DNA of 64,000 nucleotides from Micromonospora inaquosa (GTDB lineage Bacteria > Actinomycetota > Actinomycetes > Mycobacteriales > Micromonosporaceae): contig NZ_QGSZ01000224.1 of assembly GCF_003857055.1 (NCBI RefSeq), forward strand, positions 49,715 through 113,714. The letters are read 5' to 3'. Below, piece by piece: positions 27,974 through 36,585 of this stretch (its first letter is position 1; every line of letters begins with the position of its first letter). A model generated the notes under the pieces. That model had not been told where the DNA came from. It did no database searches and saw nothing but the letters and a program-made list of their open reading frames with translations. The translations under genes were made by a program, and so were the position numbers.

Positions 27974-29116
27974 GTGACCGTTGACATCGCCAACACCCAG
28001 AGGCCATACGATCGGGCACTGGCGGCAGAGTTTCCCATTCTCCCACCCACACCCTACGAATCCACGATTGTCGGGGTGGGCACGGCCTCGTCCGCCTCGG
28101 CCTTCTCCCAGCAGGACCTGTTGGACACCTTCGCAATCTCCGATCCGAAGATCCGCTCCGTCTTCCTCAACAGCGCGATCCGTCGGCGGTTCCTCGAGCT
28201 ACCGCTCCCGGCACCTGACGGGACTCGTTCTCCGGAGACACAGGCGGACCTCCTCGATCGGCACAAGAGGCTGGCCGTGGACATGGGGATGCGCGCCCTG
28301 CAGGCGTGCCTGGACGACGCTGGTGCGGCGATCTCCGACATTCGCCACCTGTGCTGCGTGACATCCACCGGATTTCTCACGCCAGGGCTCAGTGCCCTCC
28401 TCATCCGTGAGCTGGGCATCGACCGGCACTGCAGCCGAACCGACATCGTGGGGATGGGATGCAACGCGGGGCTCAATGCCCTGAACGTCGTGTCGAGCTG
28501 GTCCGTGGCCAATCCGGGCGAACTGGCCGTGGTCTTGTGCACCGAGGCTTGTTCGGCTGCCTATGTCCTGGACTCGACCATGCGCACCGCGGTCGTGAAC
28601 AGTCTGTTCGGCGACGGCGCCGCCGCGTTGGCCGTGGTCGGCCGCCCCGCCGGCGACTCCCTGGGCACCCCTGGTCGTCCGCGCATCCTCAAGTTCGCCA
28701 GTTGCATCATCCCCGACGCCGTCGATGCCATGCGCTACGACTGGGACAGCGTCCAGAATCGGTTCAGCTTCTTCCTCGATCCACAGATACCGTATGTCGT
28801 CGGTGCGCACGCGGAAATCGTCGCGGATCGTCTGCTGGCAAACACCGGCCTGCATCGCAGCGATATCGCGCACTGGCTCGTGCACGCCGGGGGCAAGAAG
28901 GTCATCGACGCGGTGACGGTCAATCTGGGACTGAACCGTCACGAGGTCCGGCACACCACCGGCGTCCTCCGTGACTACGGCAACGTGTCGAGCGGCTCGT
29001 TCATTTTCTCGTACGAACGTCTCCAGCAGGAGCTAGTAACCGCCCCGGGCGATTATGGAGTACTGATGACCATGGGTCCTGGTTCCACGATCGAGACGGC
29101 GCTGATCCAGTGGTGA
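27974..29116 (+). CDS. dpgA: DpgA, type III PKS making 3,5-dihydroxyphenylacetyl-CoA
   Basis: This 380-aa chalcone-synthase-fold enzyme has the active-site motif VGMGCNAGLNAL with Cys163, the LCCVTSTGFLTPGLSALL segment typical of bacterial type III PKSs, and the C-terminal MTMGPGSTIETALI. DpgA condenses four malonyl-CoA units to the 3,5-dihydroxyphenylacetyl skeleton. The fused neighbour DpgB, whose start overlaps its stop, and DpgC at 12041 identify it as DpgA rather than another type III PKS. The GTG at 27974 was preferred because a GGAAGGAAG site lies upstream and the length then matches known DpgA (about 370 aa). Confidence 0.93.
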   Translation: MTVDIANTQRPYDRALAAEFPILPPTPYESTIVGVGTASSASAFSQQDLLDTFAISDPKIRSVFLNSAIRRRFLELPLPAPDGTRSPETQADLLDRHKRLAVDMGMRALQACLDDAGAAISDIRHLCCVTSTGFLTPGLSALLIRELGIDRHCSRTDIVGMGCNAGLNALNVVSSWSVANPGELAVVLCTEACSAAYVLDSTMRTAVVNSLFGDGAAALAVVGRPAGDSLGTPGRPRILKFASCIIPDAVDAMRYDWDSVQNRFSFFLDPQIPYVVGAHAEIVADRLLANTGLHRSDIAHWLVHAGGKKVIDAVTVNLGLNRHEVRHTTGVLRDYGNVSSGSFIFSYERLQQELVTAPGDYGVLMTMGPGSTIETALIQW

Positions 29117-29829
29117 GCGCCGAAACCGTCCGGAGAGGCCGGGGCGAGCATTACGCCGCTGACGGCACGCGAAGTGACGTCACGCTACGCATCGACGGCT
29201 CGAAACCTCTGACGATGGAGTCCGTCGCCGCGGTGGAGGCCGCCTGCGCGGCGGCCGAGTCGGACGAGTCCACCACGATGCTTCCGGTCCAGGTCACCGG
29301 TACGCCCGGTAAGGACTGGACCCACGGCTTGGACGTGTCGCTGGTCAGCAAGTGGGAGCGGTCACTGCGGCGGCTCGAGCGTCTCAACGTCACCACGGTC
29401 GCGGTGGCCTCCGGCGACTGCGGGGGCCTCGCCCTGGACGTCCTGCTGGCGACGGACTATCGCATCGCCACACCCGACGTCCGGCTGTCGTTGCTCGTCG
29501 ACCGGGAGGCCACCTGGCCGGGCATGGCGGTCTTCCGCCTCGCCCAGCAGTCCGGCGGCTCCCGGCTGCGCCGGGCGATCCTGTTCGGTGCTCACCTGGA
29601 TGCCCAGGAAAGCGTCGACCTGGGCCTCGTCGACGAGTTGACCGACGACCCAGCCACGGCCCTGACCGCCACAGCCGAGATGGTGGCCGGTCTCTCCGGC
29701 AGAGAAATGGCCATCCGCCGACAACTGATGTTCGATGCGACGACCACCAGTTTCGAGGATGCCCTCGGTCGCCACCTCGCGGCCTGCGACAGAGCCCTGC
29801 GGCGGTCCGCCGACGCCGCGACGCCCTAG
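29113..29829 (+). CDS. dpgB: DpgB, enoyl-CoA-hydratase-like partner of DpgA
   Basis: This 238-aa crotonase-fold protein overlaps the dpgA stop by four bases (GTGA). Segments such as TVAVASGDCGGLALDVLLATDYRIATPDVR and the later GAHLDAQESVDLGLVDEL follow the crotonase pattern. DpgB accelerates DpgA product formation by assisting dehydration and aromatisation. DpgD, the other hydratase often present in Dpg clusters, is not in this window; it is known to be less essential. A perfect terminator hairpin follows at 29872. A GTG one codon upstream is also possible. Confidence 0.9.
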   Translation: MSAETVRRGRGEHYAADGTRSDVTLRIDGSKPLTMESVAAVEAACAAAESDESTTMLPVQVTGTPGKDWTHGLDVSLVSKWERSLRRLERLNVTTVAVASGDCGGLALDVLLATDYRIATPDVRLSLLVDREATWPGMAVFRLAQQSGGSRLRRAILFGAHLDAQESVDLGLVDELTDDPATALTATAEMVAGLSGREMAIRRQLMFDATTTSFEDALGRHLAACDRALRRSADAATP

Positions 29830-29871
29830 CGGATCCCCCGTCCCGCGTTCGCGCCGGAACTCCGGGTGATC

Positions 29872-29902
29872 GGGGCCGTGGCTCGCCGGCAGCCACGGCC
29901 CC
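29872..29902 (+). terminator. Terminator after dpgAB
   Basis: The arms ggggccgtggct (29872-29883) and agccacggcccc (29891-29902) pair perfectly over 12 bases around a 7-base loop. The hairpin lies 42 bases after the dpgB stop. It has no long T-run, as is usual in high-GC actinomycetes. Confidence 0.8.
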
Positions 29903-30481
29903 AACTCCCTCGCGTTGCGCCACCGAGGTGGGGATCCTGCGAGAGCGAGTACCGCGAGCCGTCACCGCTCCCTACTGCGTAGCCGTTTCACAACGACCCG
30001 ATCCGAGGCGGTCGACTCTCGATCCGCTGATCCAGGGAGTCCCGCTCCTACAGGGCAGGTGGCTGGGCGTCGGCCTACTCGGCGTGCGCGTCCGTGACCT
30101 GCTCCAGCAACGGGGCAGACGCGGGATCCCGTTCGACGTCGCAGAGACCCGGACCAGCGCCAGGACCACCTGTCGACGTGTCGGTAGGCCGACGTTAGGT
30201 GAAGCCGCACCTCGGGCAGGACCGCGTCCCACAGCAGCTTTCCGGCAACGGCGTTGCCCGCCGCACCGAAGGCTGCCCCGACCCGGGAGAGCAGCGAGAG
30301 TGGACCGGCGCCACCACCAGGCGGTACGAGCCGCAGGCATCGCGGCCGACGCGGCAGGGGGTGTTGACGGATCGCGGAGCGGCTGGCCAGGACGGCCCCA
30401 GCTGATCGACAGCGTGGCAGGCCAACCGACCGCAAACCGACCACCCCCGCGGCCGACCCGGTGACAGCCACCGGTCATGCG
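29903..30481. other. Gene-free spacer between the Dpg/NRPS and enediyne halves
   Basis: 579 bases flanked by two strong terminators. All frames on both strands are open in places, but the translations are arginine/proline-rich and show no domain. I see no gene. It may be degenerate DNA left by joining of two clusters. Confidence 0.5.
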
Positions 30482-30519
30482 ACGGGCGACCGGCGCTCTG
30501 GTGAGCGCCGGTCGCCCGT
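30482..30519 (-). terminator. Terminator after the epoxide hydrolase / SgcJ operon
   Basis: A perfect 16-base stem (30482-30497 with 30504-30519) surrounds a 6-base loop. It begins 17 bases beyond the stop of the SgcJ-like gene on the minus strand. It is one of the strongest hairpins in the window. Confidence 0.9.
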
Positions 30520-30535
30520 TGGTCGGTCAACGAAC

Positions 30536-30961
30536 TCAGTCGCGCGGACAGTTCTGGTAGACCGCCAGCTGCCACCGGCCGTCGCGCCAGACCAGAATCC
30601 AGGACGCCCGGATCGCGTCCCCGTCCGCCAGTTCGGTCTCGCCGGACGCGATGACCCCGCCCGTGGTCAGCAGCGCCACGGCGTCTGCCGCGAGCGGCTT
30701 GAGGCCGATGGGCGTGCCGGTAACGCGCGTGCCCTGGTAGGGCCCGGCGTACTGGCTCGCCATGAACTCCCGGATCTCGTCGCGGCTCTTCTTGTACACC
30801 CCGGGAAGGATCAGCGTTCCGTCCTCGGTGAACAGGTCGGCGAAGGCGTCGGCGTCGTGTGCGGCCCAGGCCGCGACCATCCGCGCGGGTACGGCGGCGA
30901 TCTCGGCCTGCTCGGCGCTGGAAACAGTCGGTGCGGCTGCCGGGGGAGAGTTCGTCGACAT
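30536..30961 (-). CDS. SgcJ/EcaC-family NTF2-like protein
   Basis: This 141-aa protein has an NTF2/SnoaL-like cone fold: helix AEIAAVPARMVAAWAAHDADAFADLFTEDG, then LILPGVYKKSRDEIREFM and a C-terminal sheet ending WRDGRWQLAVYQN. The pattern is that of the SgcJ/EcaC family, named from the C-1027 enediyne cluster and widespread in nine-membered enediyne clusters. In such clusters it is thought to act with the iterative PKS on polyene or core formation; its precise reaction is not settled. It is the last gene of an operon with an epoxide hydrolase and an FAD monooxygenase. Confidence 0.88.
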   Translation of the reverse strand: MSTNSPPAAAPTVSSAEQAEIAAVPARMVAAWAAHDADAFADLFTEDGTLILPGVYKKSRDEIREFMASQYAGPYQGTRVTGTPIGLKPLAADAVALLTTGGVIASGETELADGDAIRASWILVWRDGRWQLAVYQNCPRD

Positions 30962-31061
30962 GATTGTCTCGCTTTCGTGTGCCGGATAGGACGCTGTGCC
31001 TTTGTTGGGTTGGTACGGACGCTCGCTGCGTGCCTCGGCTCAGGGCCGAGGCGTGGCGCGG

Positions 31062-32222
31062 TCAGCGCGAGAGGGAGCGGGCGAACGTACGGATGTCGTC
31101 GACGAGAAGCTTGGGCTGCTCCAGCGCCGCGAAATGCCCACCGCGCTCGAACTCCGACCAGTGGGTGAGGGTCGGCATGATCTGTTCGGCGAACCGGCGT
31201 ACCGGCCGCACTGCGTCCTTGGGGAAGGACGCGACACCCACCGGCATCGTCAGCGGCCACGGCCCGGCCCAGGTCCTGACGAAGTCGGCATCCATGTGGC
31301 TGGACTCGTAGTACAGCTGGGCGCTGGACCCGGCCGTCGCCGTCAGCCAGTAGATCGAGACCGCGGTGAGGATGTGGTCGCGACTCACCGCGTCCTCGGG
31401 CACCTTCGCCGAGTCGGTCCATTCCTTGTACTTCTCGGCGATCCAGGCGAGCTGCCCCACCGGCGAGTCGGTCAACGCGTAGGAGAGCGTCTGCGGACGG
31501 GTGGACTGGATCCGCTGCCACCCCGTCCCGTCCTGCATGAACCGGCCGGTGAACTCGAGCCGGGCCAGGTCGGCCTGGCCCAGCCCGGCCATCGCGGCCG
31601 GATCCGGCGGCGGAAAGGCCACGCACATGTTGAGGTGGATGCCCGCGACGTGCTCGGGGTCGGCCAGGCCGAGCCGCAGCGAGATCGGCGTTCCCCAGTC
31701 GCCACCCTGAACCGCGTACCGGTCGTAGCCGAGGCGGCCCATCAGTTCCTTCCAGGCGCTGGCCACCCGGCCGGTGTCCCAGCCGACCTGACCGGTCGGA
31801 CCGGAGAACGCGTACCCGGGAATCGACGGGATGACCAGATGGAACGCGTCAGCCGCGTCACCGCCGTGCTTGACGGGATTGGTCATCGGCTCGATGACCT
31901 CCAGGAACTCCGCCACGGTGCCCGGCCAGCCATGCGTCATGATGAGCGGCAGCGCGTCGGGTTCGGGCGACCTGATGTGCATGAAGTGCACGTTCGTGCC
32001 GTCGATCTCGGTGATGAACTGCGGGAACTCGTTCAGGCGTGCCTCGGCTGCCCGCCAGTCGTAGCGGCTCTGCCAGTAGTCAGCCAGCTCCTTGAGGTAC
32101 CCCAGCGGTACGCCTCGGTCCCACCCGACACCAGGCATCTCGTCCGGCCAGCGGGTGTTGGCGATCCGCAGCTTCAGATCGTCGAGCTGGGACTGCGGAA
32201 TCTCGATTCGGAATGAGCGCAT
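31062..32222 (-). CDS. Epoxide hydrolase, SgcF/NcsF2 type
   Basis: This 386-aa protein has the N-terminal lid-like segment of microsomal-type epoxide hydrolases, an oxyanion HGWPG (97-101), the nucleophile elbow GGDWG with Asp175, and a C-terminal His363 in [10 protein letters not shown]. SgcF and NcsF2 of the C-1027 and neocarzinostatin pathways open the epoxide on the nine-membered core to a vicinal diol, where a peripheral unit is later attached. Finding this type beside a SgcJ-like gene is good evidence for a nine-membered enediyne. A GGAGGTG ribosome site precedes the ATG. It starts 15 bases after the FAD monooxygenase stop. Confidence 0.92.
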   Translation of the reverse strand: MRSFRIEIPQSQLDDLKLRIANTRWPDEMPGVGWDRGVPLGYLKELADYWQSRYDWRAAEARLNEFPQFITEIDGTNVHFMHIRSPEPDALPLIMTHGWPGTVAEFLEVIEPMTNPVKHGGDAADAFHLVIPSIPGYAFSGPTGQVGWDTGRVASAWKELMGRLGYDRYAVQGGDWGTPISLRLGLADPEHVAGIHLNMCVAFPPPDPAAMAGLGQADLARLEFTGRFMQDGTGWQRIQSTRPQTLSYALTDSPVGQLAWIAEKYKEWTDSAKVPEDAVSRDHILTAVSIYWLTATAGSSAQLYYESSHMDADFVRTWAGPWPLTMPVGVASFPKDAVRPVRRFAEQIMPTLTHWSEFERGGHFAALEQPKLLVDDIRTFARSLSR

Positions 32223-32237
32223 GCTGCACCTCCAGAA

Positions 32238-33611
32238 TTAGTCAGCGACCACTGCGAGCGGTGCAGGAGCCGGCGACCGGCGACCGGACTGCCGCAACGT
32301 CCGAAGAACCCTGCCGGGACGAAGGAGAGCCGTCGGCTCGTCGACGAGGCCGGCGACCCTCATGAAGGCGTTGGTCAGGCTGTCGTCGTGCACCGCTGCC
32401 CGCTGGAGCCGAGCGACGTAGCCGTTGATCATGCGGACCTTCGCCGTCCGGCGGCCCTCCACGCCCGGGTAGCCGAGATCCGCGGTCGCCGCGAAGTCCC
32501 AGGGTGAATCAATCTGGCGGGAGATCGCCTGGAAGAAATCACGCGCCGGTGGCACGTGAGCCTTCCGGAGCTGATCGGCCAGGACCTGTGACTCGATGGC
32601 GGCGACCGCCATGCCCTGTGCGTACACCGGGTTGAAACTGCACACCGCGTCCCCCATGACCAGCAGGCCTTCCGGAAACCGGGTCAGCCGCTCGTAGCGA
32701 CGGCGGACGCTCGCCGGGAAGCGGAACATCACCGGGTCGTCGATCGGCTCAGCCTCGCGGATCGACTCGTAGATCTCCGGCACGGGCAGGGACCGGACGA
32801 ACTCGAGGAAGCCGTCAGGGTCGGTGGGCGGATGGTCGCCGAGTACGCCGGTGAGGGACAGCTCGACGCGGCCGTCCTCCCCGGGAAGCCGATAGTAGAA
32901 GGCACCACGCGGATGCGAGGGGGTCGCCGCCGCGATGATGGCGATGTCGCTGCCGAACGGATCGCGAGGTACCCGGTAGTGGCGCGTGGTGTAGGCGAGA
33001 TCGACCTTCACCCGGTCTTCGGACGGCCGGGAATAGCCAAGCTCCTCCAGCCAGGCCGGCGTCCGTGAACCCCGGCCGGTGGTATCGATGACCAGGTCGG
33101 CATCCAGAACTTCGGGGCCTGCACTCCCATCGCGGGTCTGGACGCGCACCCCCGTGATCCGACCCGCGTCGGGGGTCGACTCCAGTCCGACAATGTCGTA
33201 CTGCTCGATGAACCGAACATTGGGAACCTTCTCCACCCTGCCTCGCACGAACCGCTCGATGACGGGCCGAGTGCACGGCACCGAGAGCAGACCCGTTTGC
33301 GCCGGGCGAAGCCGCATGCCGTTGAAATACCAGCGAATGTCGCCGCTGAAGTCACCCGGTCGGACACCGGCGGTTTCCAGTTCCTGCATGAGGCCGGAGA
33401 ACCGCTCTTCGAAGATCTGCTGGCCGCGGCCAACCAGGCCGTGGGCGTGGCGGCCGTGCGGCACGCCGCGCCGAGGGCCTTCCACCCCGGCCAGTTCGTC
33501 GCGATCCACCACGAGTACTTCCGGGTAGACCTCGGCGAGTACATCGGCGGCGAGGAGGCCAGCCAGGCTCCCGCCAAGTACCACCGCCCGGTTACCGAGC
33601 TGATCAGGCAT
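32238..33611 (-). CDS. FAD-dependent monooxygenase
   Basis: This 457-aa flavoprotein starts with VVLGGSLAGLLAADVLAE, has a DTTGRGSRTPAWLEELG segment and the FAD-ribose motif LLVMGDAVCSFNPVYAQGM (about residues 300-318). It belongs to the aromatic hydroxylase / halogenase-like group of NAD(P)/FAD-dependent monooxygenases. The halogenase WxWxIP motif is absent, so hydroxylation or epoxidation is more likely. It is the first gene of the operon with the epoxide hydrolase. It could create the epoxide that hydrolase opens, but this is an inference. The ribosome site is GGGAGGAAG. Confidence 0.85.
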   Translation of the reverse strand: MPDQLGNRAVVLGGSLAGLLAADVLAEVYPEVLVVDRDELAGVEGPRRGVPHGRHAHGLVGRGQQIFEERFSGLMQELETAGVRPGDFSGDIRWYFNGMRLRPAQTGLLSVPCTRPVIERFVRGRVEKVPNVRFIEQYDIVGLESTPDAGRITGVRVQTRDGSAGPEVLDADLVIDTTGRGSRTPAWLEELGYSRPSEDRVKVDLAYTTRHYRVPRDPFGSDIAIIAAATPSHPRGAFYYRLPGEDGRVELSLTGVLGDHPPTDPDGFLEFVRSLPVPEIYESIREAEPIDDPVMFRFPASVRRRYERLTRFPEGLLVMGDAVCSFNPVYAQGMAVAAIESQVLADQLRKAHVPPARDFFQAISRQIDSPWDFAATADLGYPGVEGRRTAKVRMINGYVARLQRAAVHDDSLTNAFMRVAGLVDEPTALLRPGRVLRTLRQSGRRSPAPAPLAVVAD

Positions 33612-33986
33612 CGCGATCTCTTCCTCCCCTTTGGGCCCAGAAGCGTGCGCCCTCGCGTACCGGTAGCCGCTGCGTCGGGCCCACGAACGTTTTCCTTCGC
33701 CTCATGGCCCCGGCAGAGCCAGAGTCAGAATCGAGGATGACGATGGGCCCGGGCACCTTCCGCTGTGCTACGGAACCGGGGCCGGACACCGCCCCGCGAG
33801 GGCTCCTGATTGAGCACCACCCGACAAGAATCCGGACGCTGGTCGGCGAAGGATGACCATCGACGACGGCCAGTCGGTTCGATCATGAGCTGGCGATGAC
33901 CTGGCGGCACCGTTCCCGGGTGGTGGTCAGCCTCGGACGGCAGGGCCGCCGGCCGCATCGGCGGCGCGAGTGCTTGAGGGAGCGGC
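33612..33986. promoter_or_regulatory. Divergent intergenic region
   Basis: 375 bases between two divergently transcribed genes, so promoters in both directions are expected. No repeat, hairpin or certain promoter motif was identified. A GAGGGAG ribosome site lies at the right end. Confidence 0.45.
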
Positions 33987-34790
33987 ATGACGCATTCGGG
34001 CGACGAGCGGATTCTCCGGCGGTTGAGCGGTGGCGACACCGATCCGATCCTGGTAGCCGACTTCCAGGCGATGTCCATGTCCCCGCGCATGAGCGAGATG
34101 CTCAGCGAGCGGATTCCGGGCCACGCGGTCTTTCAGATCGATCCCATCGGCGTGCTGTCCGAGGACCGCAGGTACGTTCCGATGCCGGAGCTGGCCGCAG
34201 CCTGCGTGGACGAATTCCTCGGCTCTGGTGCGGACCAAGGCCACGTACACGTCATCGGGCACTGCAGTGCCTCGCCGCTGGCCCTGCGTGTCGCGGGCCT
34301 GTTGGCATCCACCCGCTCGGTCACCGCCGTCCTGGTGAACCCGATGTGGCCTGTCGACGACGATGTGACGCTGAAGTTCACCGAGTTTCTCAGCAAGTTC
34401 GGCCCCGCCACCCACACTCCCCCGGAGCTGACCACGGACCCTGACCTCGACATGTCGAAGATGGAACGGATCCTTCTCGACAAGGTGAGCGCTCTGGCGG
34501 CCAGCACGGGCCTCAGCGGCTCGGCGGGGGCTTTCTCGGACCTGATCGTGTGGTACCGCGCGTGGCTGGCGTTCCTACTGGCCGGTCGGAACGACACCCA
34601 GATCGGGCTCGCCGCCGGACGATCGGCGGTGACGGTGCTGTCCGACTCTCCCTCGACCGTCGCCGTACCGGGCCGGGACGAGGATGCCTATCTGGTGCGG
34701 GAGATGCCGGCGCAACCGGTCGGCACGGTCACGCCCGAGCTGGCCGAGATTGTGGCCACGACCATCGTGCCGAATCTCCGGACGGTGTGA
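33987..34790 (+). CDS. Thioesterase-like alpha/beta protein with cysteine at the nucleophile elbow
   Basis: This 267-aa protein follows the type II thioesterase layout, with the elbow VHVIGHCSASPLAL. The usual GHSxG serine position is Cys93. An acidic turn (VLSDSPS) is present, but I see no C-terminal histidine in the expected place (sequence ends near EIVATTIVPNLRTV). It may be a cysteine-type acyltransferase, a weak hydrolase or a non-catalytic carrier-binding protein. It is monocistronic, lies between the enediyne tailoring operon and the exporter, and is convergent with the latter. Confidence 0.65.
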   Translation: MTHSGDERILRRLSGGDTDPILVADFQAMSMSPRMSEMLSERIPGHAVFQIDPIGVLSEDRRYVPMPELAAACVDEFLGSGADQGHVHVIGHCSASPLALRVAGLLASTRSVTAVLVNPMWPVDDDVTLKFTEFLSKFGPATHTPPELTTDPDLDMSKMERILLDKVSALAASTGLSGSAGAFSDLIVWYRAWLAFLLAGRNDTQIGLAAGRSAVTVLSDSPSTVAVPGRDEDAYLVREMPAQPVGTVTPELAEIVATTIVPNLRTV

Positions 34791-35004
34791 CGGACCCGTC
34801 CGAAATCGACGGCCAACGGCCCGGAGCACCCGTTCGCCCCGCTGAGAACTGCCATTAGCAGAGCCAAGGCGAGCGCGGAAAGTCGCCGGCGGGTCCCAAC
34901 TAAACCGGCGCCACCGCCCTGAACATCGGCGGCCTGCGCCGGTCCCATTCGCGTCGAGACCCAGGGTGCCTGCCACGCCTGTGCCGTAGCGCCCGCGCCG
35001 TGAC

Positions 35005-35048
35005 GGCAGGGCCGGCCGGACCGGTCCATCGGCCCAGCCGGCCCTGCT
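35005..35048. terminator. Hairpin terminator in convergent region
   Basis: A stem of about 11 bases, with core agggccggc at 35008-35016 pairing gccggccct at 35037-35045, surrounds a 20-base loop that itself holds short GC pairs. It can act on either strand. Confidence 0.65.
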
Positions 35049-35058
35049 CCAGTTCCGT

Positions 35059-35094
35059 GCCCTGGCCGGGGCTATGGCTAGCACCGGCCAGGGC
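35059..35094 (-). terminator. Terminator after the MFS exporter gene
   Basis: Arms gccctggccgg (35059-35069) and ccggccagggc (35084-35094) pair perfectly over 11 bases. The hairpin lies 9 bases beyond the MFS stop codon on the minus strand. Confidence 0.8.
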
Positions 35095-35103
35095 GTGCCC
35101 GGG

Positions 35104-36372
35104 TCACTTCACCGCATCGACAGCCTGCAGGTCGAGGGCTTCCGAAACCTGCGGCCTGGTTCGCTCACCCCACCGCGTCACGGCCGGCATCAGCAGGCTC
35201 GGCAGGAGGAAGAACACGCCGAGTCCGATCAACCCGGGCACGCCAAGGCTCAGGACCACCCCGAGGAGCAGCGCCGGAGCCGCCGCGTTGCCGGTGCCGG
35301 CGAAGATCCCGCTGAAGCCGTCGTACTGAGCCTGCGCGTGGGCCGGCGGCAGGTTCAGAGCGATGGAGAAGATGCCGGCCGTGTGCATGATCTCGCCGTA
35401 CGTGTGCAGGGCAACGGCCGCCACCACCACCGTCAGCGCCGCCCAGCTGGGCAGCCCGGCCGCAAAGGCCAGCACGCAACAGCTGAGGAGAAAGGCCAGT
35501 CCGGCACGCCGCCACGCGAGCCCGCCCTGCCGGATCGTCTGCACCCGGCTGCCGAGGCGGACCTGGAACAGGATGATCAAAACGGTGTTGATCGCCAGGG
35601 ATACCGGAATGGTCCAACGCGGAGCATTCGTCTTGTCGACCACCCACAGCGGAAGCAGGAGCGTGAGAACGTAGAACTGCGGGTGGATCGCGGCTTTCAG
35701 AAGCGCGAACGTGACATACGGCTTGTCACGCACCGCGATCCAGCGCGGGCCGGTGGCTGGCTTCGGAAGTGGTTTGTAACGCGGCAGTTTGTTGAGAACC
35801 GCCCAGGTGACCACGAAGCTGAGCAGGTTGATGACGATGAGCGTGCGATATGCGGTCGGGGTGCCAAGCTGGATCGCGATGCCGGAGGGTATCAAGCCGA
35901 CCGACAAGCCCAGATTCGTGACCGCGTAGATCGAGGATCGGAACGCGGGCGCGTCTTCGCCGGCCACCCGCCGCAACAGCGCTCCCTCGACCGTCCCGAG
36001 CGCGTTCGACGCCACCAGGTGCACCGAGGCGGCGACCAGGAAGCTGATGAAGTCGCCGATGAAGAGGATGCCCAGCATTGCTGCGGCCTCCACCAGCAGC
36101 AGGGCCCTGATCACCTGGACCGGGCCGCGCCGGTCGGCCAGTTCACCGAGCGGTAGGGCCATCGCCAGTGCGACCGTGGCCGCGATGGTGAGACCCAGCC
36201 CGACCCGTGCGGCGGACAGGTCCACGACGCGGGTGAAATACAACGGCAGGCTTCCAATCAGCAGCCCACTTCCGAATGTGTTGATGAGCGTGGCCAGCAC
36301 GTAGAGGCGCTTGGGGCCCGGCTCACTGGGGAATAAGGAGCTAACAACGCGAACTGGGTTCCATCGCGGCAT
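35104..36372 (-). CDS. MFS transporter, probable product exporter
   Basis: This 422-aa protein has about twelve hydrophobic segments. The major-facilitator loop motif appears as GELADRRGP between segments 2 and 3. The first segment is VLATLINTFGSGLLIGSLPLYF. The ATG at 36372 follows a GGAGGCGGAGC site; a longer frame upstream is charged and lacks one. MFS pumps in enediyne clusters export the toxic product and provide part of self-resistance. It is the only clear exporter in the window, and no chromoprotein apoprotein gene is seen. Confidence 0.85.
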   Translation of the reverse strand: MPRWNPVRVVSSLFPSEPGPKRLYVLATLINTFGSGLLIGSLPLYFTRVVDLSAARVGLGLTIAATVALAMALPLGELADRRGPVQVIRALLLVEAAAMLGILFIGDFISFLVAASVHLVASNALGTVEGALLRRVAGEDAPAFRSSIYAVTNLGLSVGLIPSGIAIQLGTPTAYRTLIVINLLSFVVTWAVLNKLPRYKPLPKPATGPRWIAVRDKPYVTFALLKAAIHPQFYVLTLLLPLWVVDKTNAPRWTIPVSLAINTVLIILFQVRLGSRVQTIRQGGLAWRRAGLAFLLSCCVLAFAAGLPSWAALTVVVAAVALHTYGEIMHTAGIFSIALNLPPAHAQAQYDGFSGIFAGTGNAAAPALLLGVVLSLGVPGLIGLGVFFLLPSLLMPAVTRWGERTRPQVSEALDLQAVDAVK

Positions 36373-36585
36373 GCTCCGCCTCCGATCTCTGTATCGGTCG
36401 CTGGCAGCACGATCTCGGATCCGGCCTCCCGGTGACATCTTCGGGATTGCCTGGCTGTGCGAGGGTGCAAGCACGCGACCCACAGACGAACGCGGAACGG
36501 CTGGCCGGAAGCCCGCGATGGCCGATGAGGTCGTTCCGCCGCGGCGCGGGACCGGTCCGTGGCCGACGCGCTCGGCCGGTGCCGG

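Larger units (their letters stand above)
34791..35103. other. Convergent intergenic region with two terminators
   Basis: 313 bases between converging genes. It contains the two hairpins at 35005-35048 and 35059-35094. Nothing else was recognised. Confidence 0.6.

Noticed and set aside
29903..30481. A coding gene in the spacer between the halves.
   Set aside because: Several overlapping frames exist on both strands, all low-complexity, with no motif, start signal or consistent frame.
32238..33611. Flavin-dependent halogenase.
   Set aside because: The FAD motifs fit, but the WxWxIP halogenase signature is not present, so it is called a monooxygenase.
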